Assembly (NCBI RefSeq): GCF_002865645.1
Contig: NW_020194618.1
Location: 526,885-590,884, forward strand
Source of the DNA: Hyaloscypha bicolor E
Lineage: Eukaryota; Ascomycota; Leotiomycetes; Helotiales; Hyaloscyphaceae
Length of the DNA: 64,000 nucleotides
Direction: 5' to 3'
Shown here: positions 35,988-46,728 of the stretch, in pieces
Layout: each line of letters starts with the position of its first letter
How positions within the stretch are numbered: position 1 is the stretch's first letter
Translations under genes and position numbers: made by a program
Notes under the pieces: generated by a model
What the model was told of the DNA's origin: nothing
The model's database searches: none
Seen by the model: the letters and a program-made list of their open reading frames with translations, nothing else

Positions 35988-37181
35988 TCAGACATCATAA
36001 GGAGACAAAAAGGCAGCCCAAGAGGACTCCCCGCCATCCATTTTGAGGATCCTGTATTCCCTGAACCACTCGAAGAATGCCGCCTTGTTCAGGTGACGCT
36101 CATGGATATATCGTCTCACTTTCAGCACATTTTCAGCTCCCTCTGCGCCTTGGACTCGAGGTGCCTCCCATTTCATCTGAAGGTAGAATTCAGCGTGCTG
36201 GCCTTCCCATCCTGCCGGATAATCAACACACCCCCAACCTCAGTTTGCCAATACAGTGGAGGCATTCTCCATCGATCGCTCATAATATCCGTGTTGACGT
36301 TCATGAAGAGGGCGGCCCAATTACCATGTGGCTCATTGTAGTACCCGCTCTGGCCAGGTATCACATTCATGTTTTTCCACGCTTTATCGGGAGGGTATTT
36401 CCAGATGAGGATCGGCAAATCTAGAAGTTGTGATAGTAAGGTAGATTTTACCTTGTGGATGGGATGATCATGAGGGAGAGTGACTTCTTCATATTTTGGG
36501 CGATGGTTGACAAAACGGTCTCCGTTGCAGTTAGCCCTGACACCTTCTGCCGATTTCTTTTTGGCCGTCCCGAACATTGTCCCCATGCTTTTCGTTATCC
36601 CAATCGAAGGATCCATCATCTGACTGTGTGCCACAAAGTAATCGACTGCGATGCGAAGATCGCCCAATGTGATGTCTTGAAATTTCCCTTCGGCATAGTC
36701 CGGGATACCGGTTTTACCGGTCACAACGACAGGACCCTCCCATTGAACTGGCACAATTCCCTTTGTGACCCTCTTTAATCGATAGGTTGGGTGCTGAGCC
36801 GGGGCTACAGAGGTTGTGTCGGGAATAGGTGACAACTGTGGGATCAAGTTGGATGGAACGGAAGATTCTGTGCCCAATTGGCCACTCTTCAGAATATGGT
36901 ATGTCTCGCCCCATATACAACTGAAAGTGAGGTTGAAGTTCTACATTCAGTTCTGCGCAATTGACCCAAATCAATTCGGGGACTTTCGAGTCGACTGGGA
37001 AGTATAGGCCGAGTTTCGAGTCTGAATCGGGGCGAGGAGAGAATGAGGAGAACTTCTTGCAGAGCAGCTTGTGGAGAGGCCAATCCGTTTGCTGACATTC
37101 GACGGAGCAGTATGCAGTGGACTTGCAAGGTGCACAGGGTCGGCCGGGCTTGTTGCAGAGGATGGAGTTTGCGCCGACCAT
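35988..37181 (-). pseudogene. MYND zinc-finger protein, frame broken twice
   Basis: The N terminus MVGANSILCNKPGRPCAPC, then STAYCSVECQQTDWPLHKLLC, is a MYND finger, a protein-interaction domain. The following domain (FRSIQLDP; HPTYRLKRVTKGIVPVQWEG; HGNWAALFMNVNTDIMSDRWR) is typical of fungal MYND proteins. The frame changes near 36794-36836, where a 43-bp GT-AG intron is conceivable but very short. It changes again near 36200, where the expected HAEFYLQMKWEAPRV continues in another frame with no plausible donor. The final block (ENVLKVRRYIHERHLNKAAFFEWFREY) is intact to the stop at 35988. I favour a recent pseudogene; two sequencing errors or unusual introns are the alternatives. Confidence 0.65.
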
Positions 37182-37903
37182 GATTAACAGCGTCTCGGAA
37201 GATAATGGTTGAGTAGATGGCTTGATCTGCGATGAAGATGATGAAAAAGGTGAGAGGTATGAGTGAAGACAAGGAGCGAAACGCGAGATTGGGCTGGGCT
37301 GCTGAGACGCGTCACCAAAACGCGCCATCATGTGCAACGATGCAAACGCTTTTCTGCTTTCTATTTGATACAGTGGTTTGAAGTCGGTATTGAATTACGA
37401 AACACATCCGCAAAGCTTGTCTCCAGATAAAACAGGAATCAGTGCGGGCGCGAATCAGGAGGCGTGAGATGCGGCAGAAATCGGACCTCCTCCATACCTT
37501 CGAGATACCGCCAGCTCCAACTTCGAAGTCTTCGATTCTGTCTTTGAACTCCTCCACCGGCATTTAAACGGAGTGTACTATTTCCTAACACCAATTCATT
37601 GATTAAGCTTGATACTGCCATGGAGAACTTTCCAGTGAGTCCGAATCAAGTATCATTTATCTCTTTATCAGTATCTGAGATGGCATTCTGATCACTTGCA
37701 GTGCCATGATTTTCCAAAGCGGCCGAAAAAAAATTGAATTGATACGGCACAGCCGCGTTATAAAGACGAACAACTACGTAAAAGCTAAAACAAAGGAAAT
37801 CACCATCAGCCCCTCTCACTCAGAGATCGCCGCATCACTAGGCCCGCGGCCCTCGTTCGTTTGTCCAACACGCCCAATTCGTCACGGCGTCGATCTTCCA
37901 TTC
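37182..37903. other. Intergenic, no gene recognised
   Basis: This is the 5' flank of the MYND relic and the 3' flank of the NTF2-like gene. Open stretches here are short and motif-free. Confidence 0.45.
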
Positions 37904-38577
37904 TTAAGCAGAAAGCTTCTTGACCAAGTCCTCACCGGAAACCATTCCCCTCTTGAGCAGAGCTGCCACCATCGGCAACCCATCTGCAAACAGCTTTTCC
38001 TCGCTGAGTCTCAAGCCCTTGTGCGCACCTTCCTCCTTGATATACGTGAAGTGAAACGCGCCTGGGACCTCAACATCCCACTCTCTGCCCTGCAAATCCT
38101 TCCTCTTTTCTCCCTCACCTACGCTACCCGTCAGCAAGTCACCACCACTTGAAGAATTCGATGAAAGCTTACCAGTGACCAAGAGGTTGGCAAAAATCTT
38201 CGCACATCCCAAAAGCTCATATCCTTTCTCGTTCTCAAACACAATGCCGAAGAACGGCTCATGGAAATGTGCGCTCAAGGGAGCGTAAGTTTCAAGAAGT
38301 TTTGCCCAGGCTTCTTCTCCCTTGAAGGAGTTACCGGCGGGGTCAGTGAAGCTGAAGTCGGAGGTGAACCAATTAGTGTAGGGTTCTTGCTTCGCAGCCC
38401 CGAAGTCGAAGGCTACTTCGTGGTCGGACTATATTTACAAGTGAGTTGAGAATTTGGAAGGGAGATCGCGGGAGGGAAGGGGAGAAGTACCATCCAGTCG
38501 AAGACGGGGTGTTCCTTGATACGCTCCTCCCAGCCTGAGCAGGTCACGATGTAAGCTGGTTGAGTTTGGTATGCCAT
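37904..38577 (-). CDS. NTF2-like / SnoaL-fold small protein
   Basis: Three exons (38577-38491, 38428-38173, 38118-37904) give 185 aa. The spliced sequence EHPVFDWMSDHEVAFDFG, then TSDFSFTDPAGNSFKGEEA and APLSAHFHEPFFGIV, suggests the cone-shaped NTF2-like fold shared by SnoaL-type proteins; the call rests on pattern, not a signature motif. Such proteins can be small-molecule cyclases, isomerases or binding proteins; the substrate is unknown. Intron 2 (38119-38172) is 54 bp, a multiple of three, with no in-frame stop, so retention would add 18 residues (Ser/Gly-rich) in a loop region. No signal peptide. Confidence 0.72.
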
Positions 38578-39968
38578 TGCTGATACTCCTCGTTTTTTTG
38601 TTGGAAGTTGTCTGTTGGTCTTCACTGCGAGTGTAGTGTGCTGCTGTTAACTTCAATCACAAGGGCAACAAGCAGAATTTATTCATCTGCCTCATCCTGC
38701 TTCGACCTCCACCTCAGGATATCCACATTCAAACCCAACAAATCATCTGTATGAACCACCTCACGGTGTTGCTGTTCTTGCGGATATCTCCATGCCGAAG
38801 CCCTTTGGCGCGGGTCTTCAAGTCCCGCAGACGCTCACCCTCAGCATTCTCAATATACCTGCCCGAGACTCTTCTCAGCCCACTTTTTCAAGCCGGGGGA
38901 TCTACCAGCCAGAAGCGTAATGCTAGACCTAAAATTGGCACGCTAAACCCTTTATAGTGCTATCCTGTCCGTGCTAACCCCCGCACGGACCAAGACGGCA
39001 TAGCGAAAAAGCTGCTCACCCTCAGCTCTTCCACCTGTTCAATTGAATAACTACAAAGTGTCAAGTGTACTAAATGTAGCGAGACAGCTACACACAGGCG
39101 GTGAAGGTCAATAAAAACTCATATTGTTCACTTTCGGGTCTGTGCCAGCCCCAAACCCCCCTATCTCGCTACATTTAATACGCGTGAGACGTTGTAAACT
39201 GCGAGGGAAGGAAAATGTTATGTGTGAGATAAAAACTCATGGGTTTTGCTGTGAATGGCTTTGGCATATGAAAAGAAGAATGAATGGCGGGGAATAATAA
39301 AGATCTTTGGTTGTTGAGGGTGTCGCCAAGAGAGTGGCTGCGTTGGGCAGATGGAGAAAGCCGCTGGAGTGTTCGCTGTCCCACGCCACGAGCTCAGCCC
39401 TAACGGTAGTTGATTCTGGTGATTGGATATTATTCGAGGAGCTGGTAAAACATGCAGGAGCTGAGTTGTCGGTTTGAAGGCATCCGGAATGAAAGCTTCA
39501 TGATCTCGATTTGGTCATGGAATTGGAAAGCACGCCTTGTTCTGATAACTTGGCTCGAGATAAGCCTTGGCTTGTATGGTCGAGCCCGTAGATAGTTGCG
39601 GTTAGACTCGAGGTCGAACTGGGAGGCAAGATTCTTCCAGCTGAGCTCAAGAATACCCTCAGTCGCTGACTCGCTGTGAGTGCAGCCAAACCCTTCCAAG
39701 CTGCTCTGAGAATTGCCGAATGATACTTCTGCCATCGAACCTACGACTTTCAGCTGTGGTTTTACTAGGATGCTAGGAGGCACGAAGACAACCAACCTTG
39801 TTCTGTTGGAGAGTAAAAAGGGACGGGTTCGGAGAACGGATGAAAAGTCGAGTTCAGTCTTTCAACAGCAGTGATATCTATGGAAATGGAAATTCATGTA
39901 TAACAGTCTGTTGATCTAAGGCCCTATGAATAACTAGACTGGGTCCCCACTTTTATTGACTTTAAAAG
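38578..39968. other. Intergenic with a small inverted-repeat element
   Basis: About 1.4 kb between two minus-strand genes. Apart from the inverted repeat at 39067-39181, I see nothing supportable. A 121-codon open stretch at 39430-39795 (minus) shows no domain or splice context. Confidence 0.45.
39067..39181. repeat. 21-bp inverted repeat pair (hairpin or tiny MITE)
   Basis: The arms at 39067-39087 and 39161-39181 match in inverted orientation over 21 bp with two C/T differences; the core is TAAATGTAGCGAGA. The span is 115 bp. This could be a very short non-autonomous element or a structured untranslated region. No target duplication is obvious. Confidence 0.6.
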
Positions 39969-41674
39969 CTATCGCCGATGCGCTTCTGGAGAATCTGCAT
40001 CCGAATCCGAATCAGCCACAACCCCAATTTCCAGGACAATAACTCTTTGGTTCAGAGCTTCTTCTTCGGTTGCCTTCGCGCTGATAGTCAAAGGAGCAGA
40101 ACCGCCAAAGTAATTGGACAATGGTAGGGATGTATGATCTTTGTCCATGACTCTATTACCATTACAGCCCTTAAGCCATTCATGTACACCGAGTCCTCGA
40201 GGTTTCGGCACAATCTGAACTGACTTAAACAATCCTCTACGAAAAACCCCAAAAGGATTCTCAAGCAGGATGACGACGGCAAAATAAATGGTCCAGTCGG
40301 AGTTGCAAAACACAAACCTTCCTTGACTGTCCCAGAACTTGGATTCAAGTTCGAAGACCAAGGTTTCAGGGTTCAAGTGGCGGGTTGAGACACTCGCTAG
40401 AAATTCATACCCTTGAGTTTGTAATGACTCCCACCGTAGCAAGCACTTCCAGGGCTTCACTGCTATTGTTCTCGCACTCTGTTTGGTGATGTATATTGTG
40501 CGCATCTTCGCCCTCTCGGTCTCCGGAATAAAGAACTTCGCCCCTCCCATCCTCGAGAATCTTTCGAAGACGGAACTACTAGCTGTCTCTCTCAGGAAGA
40601 TTCCGATGACGCCCGAGAAATCATTTTCATAGTGGCAGTCAAGTAATGCAGCTGTAATTGTTCCACCTTCTGGTAGGTCAACTTCGAGCAAATTGAGCTC
40701 AATGCGGAGGCCTCTATTCGTCATAGAGTACGCCAGTCGATCGGACATACTTGGAAAGGGGACAACCTTTGCAGAACCCGCAAAATATGCAGGATGTGCT
40801 GCAAAGACTCCCGCTCCGGAGGGAGGTAGGTATGCCCCGAGGTCAAGTTTCTCCGGAGCAATCCGTTCCCACATGCCCCAAGCAAAGAGTGACTGATCAT
40901 CCGTTTCCTTGATGATCTCTTCCTGCAGCCTGATAAATGCTCTCGCACCTTCTCCATAAAGCAAAGGCATGTTTACTTCGAATAATCCAAGAAGGCAATA
41001 AGCTATGTCTTCCTCTCTAGTCGTTTCTCTACCGGCTGCCCAAGACATTTTTCTCGCCAGGCTACAGGATCTGTGTCGAGGAGGGTTGGCCAGGACTGCT
41101 TCTGGAATTGTGGTAATTTGAGAAAGAAGTGTTGATAAAGTGTTTTTGTCTCCAAGGTAGTTCCAATTCTTGTCGAAGAATATGACTTCTTTAGGGGCGA
41201 CCAACTCTTGGAGCGTCCAACCTCTGGTGAACCATCTGCTCTTCCTTATTTCATCCTCGACATCCTTGTCCACATCCCCCAGGTAGGCAAAGCAGACAAC
41301 TGACCGTTTGTACCAGTTATACATAGAGTTGATAGCCTCGGAGAGCTCGGCACTACTACTCTTGTCGATGCAACAGGTGTCGATCCAGATATACCTCCTT
41401 TGGTGATTAGCTCGACTCCGACACTGAAAGCTGGCGTTAACAATTTTTAAGGCTCCATCTTTTTCACGCCAAGTCGATCCGTTGATGTCTCCAAATGTAA
41501 TCTCTTCTGTTCCCCACTGGAAGACGGTGCCGTCAGGTCATGTATATTCCAAATTAAAACCCGCCAAGAGCATAAAAAGAGGGATCATACACAGTGCGAT
41601 AGAATGTCATATCCTGGTATTTGAGATCCAAAGTATTCCTCCAATTTCATCGTGAAGACATTGAGGAGCCGCAT
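39969..41674 (-). CDS. HET-domain (heterokaryon incompatibility) protein
   Basis: Exon 1 (41674-41591, MRLLNVFTMKLEEYFG...) joins over a 74-bp intron (GTATGA...CCAG) to exon 2 (41516-39969), giving 543 aa. Splicing completes the HET motif PGYDILSHCWGTEEITFGD. Further HET blocks follow: YIWIDTCCIDKSSSAELSE, SVVCFAYLGDV, RGWTLQELVAPKEVIFFD, then REEDIAYCLLGLFEVNMPLL at the domain end. The C-terminal 250 residues show no recognised domain. HET proteins trigger non-self recognition or death on incompatible fusion, but most of the large family have no assigned partner. The frame is intact. It sits close to a repeat-rich block, common for this family. Confidence 0.9.
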
Positions 41675-42599
41675 TTTGCGCAAGTCATCTTCCTGGCGGC
41701 TTGACGCCGGAGGCTCGTTCCCTTGGGACCCTGTGACCTTCGTGGTCGAGATAAAAATGACGAACGTAGTGAGAAGGGAAGGGAAGGGCTAGCAGCCTCG
41801 GATACAAGTTTTGCTTTCGAGGCTGAGGAATTTGCATGCATACATGCACCTGCAGCACAGCCACCACTTTCCCGAATGAGACGGCATTCACACGTGCATA
41901 GCCACGATTGGCTTGGAGGAGTCCGTTGCTGCTGGACAGAAACGGCACCACCCATTTTTAGTGTCCCAAGGCAAGATAGTAATTGAAATGAGACGAAATT
42001 CAATTGTTCCAGAACCTTGTCGACAGTCAGAGGGTGTAAATCTGAATGTAATCTCACCATCAGTGGAAGGACTTTCACAGAGGAGCTGTGTGAAATGGTC
42101 CGACTTAAACTGAAAATTGAAACTTATTGCCGCTCTTTTTGACCTTGGCGATTTTAGTTTCTGCTAAAGCTACAGAAAAAAAAAGGGGGGGGGGGGGGGG
42201 CGTCTTTCGGGTCCAGCTGTCAAGTTGTTTGCGTATAGCATTTTCCTTCACGGCATTCAGGAACACAGCGTTTACTTTCCTCAGCTCGAAACACTTCAAA
42301 AGTTCAATGCTTCCTTGAGAAATCACTTTATCGAGTTTAGGTAGAAATTCCACATCATGTACGGGTATTATTATCTCTTTCATCAATTATAACTCTCCTT
42401 AAAAATGGAAAGGATTGAAGTGTTTCCGGCACTTACGCGGAAAGAGGCAGGCGTACATTACCACACCGAAATAGGGCATCTGATAATCAGCAACTGGTAT
42501 TTATACATTTTACACACTTCTGTACTCGCAGGTGTTGCACTAAATGGCAGTCTCATAATAAGTCAACGGAAACGCCAAGAGCTTGCAATAATGCATTTC
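41675..42599. other. Intergenic, with an A/G homopolymer tract
   Basis: About 42176-42201 is a run of about 10 A followed by about 18 G. The rest has no supportable gene; open stretches at 41.65-42.08 kb (minus) lack motifs. It contains the HET gene promoter. Confidence 0.5.
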
Positions 42600-44660
42600 A
42601 TTCAGTGGCATCTGCACAGCATCCCACTACAAAACCCTCGTCGTCGGATTTTCCGCCCAAACAGGCATCGCTCCCCAGCTTCCTCAATCTCTCAAGAGTG
42701 CTCTGAACCCCGCTCTCCGGATTCGGATCATGATTTCTTGCGAAACTCGCCCAAGAATCCACAATTAGCTGAGAATAGAATATCACGGTCATCACGATCA
42801 GGCGTATGATCCGAAAGACCTCGGCCGGGGATGCCGAAAACGTAGAGCTATTCGCCAACATGACATTTATAGTACTCCTTATCTAAGTCTCCGAACGGTC
42901 GAGATGGAGCCTTAGGAGGGTCGCAGTTGGTGCTGAAGTATTCTCACGGACTGTAGGTGTGGTTCAATTCGAATGTGTAGATAGAAGAAAAGGCTCTGTA
43001 TTTTGCGGCAGAGTACGCGAGTGCTCGATTGAGGCATTTGAGTGTTGCTGCTGTGCCGAAAGTACTTGCTAGGGTAAAGGTGCCTTCGGTTGTGTTGGGA
43101 AGCTCTGGAGCGAAGGCTTCAAGGAGGGATCTCCAATCGACTTTGAAGAGAGATATAAGTTACTGAAGGTACTCGGTAACATTTTAAGTTATAGGGACTG
43201 GGAGATTAATGATGTTCTCGTCTCGATCGACTCCTGTCGTGACTGGAACGTCTGAGGCACAGAGATCGCGGCATAAAGTATCAGGAATACAGGGCATTGA
43301 GAGACTTTTAGACCCCCTAGCATACAGAACAAGATAACAAACTCGCTATAAGGCCCTATATTTTCAGGCCCTTCCCCTTAAAGTGGCCTATGCGTCTTCG
43401 GCAAGGGCTGCCACATCTTTTTAGGGCTTCTCCCCTGCACTTAAATTGGAGTCATTGCTAGGATAGCCTATAATAGCTGCTCGTTTAACGTCTAAGTGCT
43501 ATAGTTACTCTAATGTTAGCGCTATAACCCTAGAAGATCCACTTATCCTCTGCGAATATCTTATAACTTCTCCTTACGTCGATTGAGAGAGCACTGCTTC
43601 GAGTTATAGGGCCTTATAGCGTGCTCTTGCCCTAAGTTTGTACCCTGTAGATCACCAAGAGCCAAAATGCCTTATATTCCCGATGCTTTATGCCATTGTC
43701 TCCGTATAGCTTGGTTTTCATGTAAAGCAACTATACCATCAGAAACGAGGAGTTTGCCGTCAACCACCGGGAAGCTGTCGGGGCATTCAGCCGAACGGAG
43801 GGATTGAGAATAGGGGCTCGCTTATTACTGGGCATTGGCATTCAAATACAACGCCGAGTAATCAACAGCTCCAGCGGGTCGCCAAAGCCTCTGCAACGAA
43901 GGTCCGCAAATATTGCTACTCGTTTGAAGCATTGGTGCACCCATTCATATTTAAGATCAATTTTGTAAAACGATCGAAATTGACTGCTGACGAAGTATTG
44001 TCCGAAAAGGCCCATCTGGATCGATCCCAGCAGCTTGGGACTGCGTTATTGCCGCAGAAAACAGCCCTTTCGCCATCGGAGAAGCCAGCATCGCACGGGC
44101 GATATTTTAGCCACCTGTTTTGCCGAAAATGGAGACTCTGGAGGGGTCTCCACTCAAGGCTTGAACGTTCTTGAGATCCGCTTGAGTGCAGTGATGATAT
44201 CGTAGCGTCCATAGGTTCCATTGTGAATCCCATCATTGATAACAAGGAACCCCAAGTTTCCCAGTCGGTAGTTGGTGGTTTTACATACTGCATCACCGCG
44301 AGATGCGAGATTTGTGCAGTCCGTGTGGGGATTTGCGCTTGACCCTGAGTACAGACCACCTCCAAACATGTAAACCATGACTGTCTTGAGCCTCTTCTAG
44401 TCACCACCGGAGATTAGAGAGATAGGTGGTGTCCAGACGTTGAGAAAGAGACAGTCTTCGTCGAGGGGCCCTAGAAAGTCATGGGGTGGTTGGGTACAGA
44501 GGGGAGAGAATGTGACGGCAGATGCTGGACATCTTCATCATAAACAATTGACGGCTCAAACCGAACTGACTTGGGAGCATATCGAATACCGAGGAATTTC
44601 CATGTGCAAAAGTCACGAAAGCCTGCCAGAGACGTGCTTCCTACCTGGCGTGTAATTTGA
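42600..44660 (-). pseudogene. Type-B carboxylesterase/lipase, decayed and split by a MITE-like insert
   Basis: Fragments lie in gene order on the minus strand: an N-terminal piece (FLGIRYAPKSVRF), EDCLFLNVWTPP followed by a stop, MVYMFGGGLYSGSSANPH, TTNYRLGNLGFLVINDG, SGDPSRVSIFGKTGG (the nucleophile elbow GxSxG is lost), FGPVVDGKLLVSDG-like at about 43.7 kb, AYSAAKYRAFSSIYTFELN at about 43.0 kb, YYKCHVGE, and VDSWASFARNHDPNPES at about 42.7 kb. Several stops and frame changes separate them. A small inverted-repeat element interrupts the gene. Intact relatives are secreted or cytosolic ester hydrolases; this copy cannot be active. Confidence 0.85.
43344..43621. mobile_element. MITE-like element with 17-bp terminal inverted repeats
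   Basis: CGCTATAAGGCCCTATA at 43344-43360 is repeated exactly in inverted orientation at 43605-43621. The 278-bp interior has no coding potential and several internal CTATA/TATAG motifs. I see no clear target-site duplication, so the exact ends are uncertain. It lies inside the carboxylesterase relic, so the insertion came during or after its decay, or caused it. Confidence 0.7.
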
Positions 44661-45293
44661 TACAGCGCTGAGTTGTTTGCAAAAGTCAATTTGTAGTCGC
44701 ACTTAGACGCTGAAAATAATAATATTTTTCTTCAGCATCTCAAGTCCTTCTCTGTCTCAAATAAAATAAATAGTATGAGAAAAAAAGCCTTCGCAATCTT
44801 CAGCATCTCCAGGCCATTACTTTCCCAAACCCAAGCTTGAAGGTTAAGACCCGTTGGTGTGGCCTTTTTCGCAGCAACTCCCAACACAACGAAGAATATC
44901 TGCGACAGCATGGCTACATCGCCTCTGTCGCTGGACTTCGGTTCAGTGAAGTCGAAAACGGCCATAATCTTGTTGATACCACCATTTGCGCCTAAAACTA
45001 AAGACGTCACACCCTCATTCCATGTCTGGGTAGACCATGGGCGGAAAGGAATGGCAATTGCATGAACAAAGTAGTGTTTAGCATGTAATTAGGGTTTAAA
45101 TATGAGGGTGACGTTGATGTAGATTGAGATATCTAAAGTACAAGATATGCGCGGTTCAACGGAGGGTTTATATGCCTCTGTAGCTAAGCTATGTTGAGAT
45201 TTCAAAGCAAAAGTCACGTGCAATGCTTCTCAGACGACTGTCCATTTTGCAGTGATCTAAGGCCTATACTTATACACGTCCAAATAGCCCCTA
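44661..45293. other. Intergenic, no gene recognised
   Basis: A minus-strand open stretch at 44732-45010 contains a hydrophobic segment but no family motif. It could be the lost 5' end of the carboxylesterase or nothing. Confidence 0.4.
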
Positions 45294-45767
45294 TTACCAC
45301 TGAAAACCCATGTTTAGCTGAATGCCCTGCATAGCTAAATACCCTTGCATAGCTGAATGCCCCTGCATAGCTGAATTGCCACTGGTAGCCTTAGGCACCA
45401 ATTTCCAACAAGCTAACCTAATAAGGAGAATCACGTGTATGGCAACTGACGCTGGTCGGGCGAAGGGGCTACAACTTCTGAGATCAAGGGTAATTCCCTG
45501 CAGATTGTTTTTGTCGTGTAATACCTCTATGGAACGGGGAATTGGGTTGCCAAAGAAAAGGCCACAGTCCTCGTCATCTCCCTCCCAAACCACGGTCAAG
45601 TATCGGATCGCGAGGAGATCCTTGGTTTCAATTCTCCTAAAAGCCACCTCGGTGTTCAAGGTGAGGACAAAATTGAGCTTTTTGACTATAGGCAGAACTT
45701 CATTATAGAGCTCGAGAGCTGCCGCTGTGGTGGGGTTTTCTCTCTTTTGTCCCGTGACTACCGTCAC
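45294..45767 (-). pseudogene. Fragment of a fungal F-box/2EXR-like family protein
   Basis: The 157-codon open frame contains LELYNEVLPIVKKLNFVLTL, followed by EVAFRRIETKDLLAIRYLTVVW, the type of segment that follows a LPxEIRxxIY-like N-terminal motif in a large fungal family of F-box/2EXR-like proteins of unknown function. The N-terminal motif is missing here, and the end is built from a short tandem repeat (AMQG units). The same DNA segment, about 88% alike over 70 bp by eye, occurs on the plus strand at about 52.7 kb, so the two are inverted paralogues. Probably a truncated copy; expression unknown. Confidence 0.5.
45314..45380. repeat. About 18-bp tandem repeat, 3.7 copies
   Basis: The units are close to TAGCTGAATGCCCCTGCA, with small substitutions and a 1-bp length change. 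The array lies at the 3' end of the gene fragment and encodes AMQG-type units on the minus strand. Confidence 0.85.
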
Positions 45768-46115
45768 GTGTCCTGCTTCCCAGGCATGCTGGCGCTAGTT
45801 TAAGCGGTTGCATAAGACCTCCGTCCATACGTACGATTAGCCTTCCCAATACATCATACTTTGAAGCCCCTTATTTTTGACCTTTGCTTTACTTCTTACT
45901 ACTGTTGAGAGTGTTACTTTTGAGTGCTTAGTTTATTACTTCCCCTTTACCCTCTCCCACGCATCCAAACGCCTATATATGGTCCGAAAACCATATAACA
46001 ATCAAATCCCCATCACACCGCCAAGCCTTATATTATTACTTAACTCTTTGCTCTTTTTTATCCGCTTATATGACTAGATAATTAATTTAAATAATTTAAT
46101 TATTGGGTTTCTGAC

Positions 46116-46141
46116 TTAATTTAATTTAATTTAATTTAATT
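46116..46141. repeat. (TTTAA)n microsatellite
   Basis: Five units of TTTAA in an AT-rich stretch between the two paralogue fragments. The surrounding 45.8-46.4 kb holds no supportable gene but includes the upstream region of the interrupted gene at 46428. Confidence 0.8.
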
Positions 46142-46468
46142 ACTAGCTAATAATGACAATTATTTAAATTATTTAATGCACTGGATATAATTAATTATTG
46201 TTTTTTTATTATTTAGTAAATGGACTAAATAAGTACTAGTTACTCGGATTTTATGTATCTTTAAAAGCAAACTCAAAGAGGAAGTCAATTTTAAACCCAC
46301 GTATAGTATTGTACTACTATCTTTTCTGTTAGCGAGTACTCTTCTTATTTCTTCCTTTCTCTGCTATCCTCATTCTACCACTCAATAACCACATCCATCC
46401 TGCAACCTCCATCATCCAAAATTCAAGATGGGTGCCAGTCCGGCCAAAGCCACGCGCGTAAGCAAATC

Positions 46469-46728
46469 TGTCACGAGCACAAGATCTAGGGCCTGGAAGG
46501 CATGGTTAGACTGTCTCTATTTCGACGATTCAAAGCTAAAGAGAGAAGAGGATCTCGAAGAAGCCTCGGATCTAAATAATCGCGAGCTATATACGGGCCT
46601 ATGTGCTAGCTTAAGCTCGGGATTACGTATAACCATTAGGTAACTATAGATGCTATACTCAGATGCCAGATGCCTAGCTAGCTCTAGTCTAACCCCTACT
46701 AGTACCGTATATTGTAATAACCGTAATA
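46469..46728 (-). repeat. Element C 3' LTR (left)
   Basis: A 260-bp LTR starting TGTCACGAGCAC and ending CCGTAATA on the plus strand. It is nearly identical to 52338-52597 apart from transitions. Confidence 0.92.

Noticed and set aside
39430..39795. 121-codon minus-strand open stretch upstream of the HET gene's 3' end
   Set aside because: No recognisable domain and no supporting splice signals.
42176..42201. A-run plus G-run as a retroelement polypurine tract
   Set aside because: No LTR or retroelement motif is next to it; treated as a homopolymer tract.
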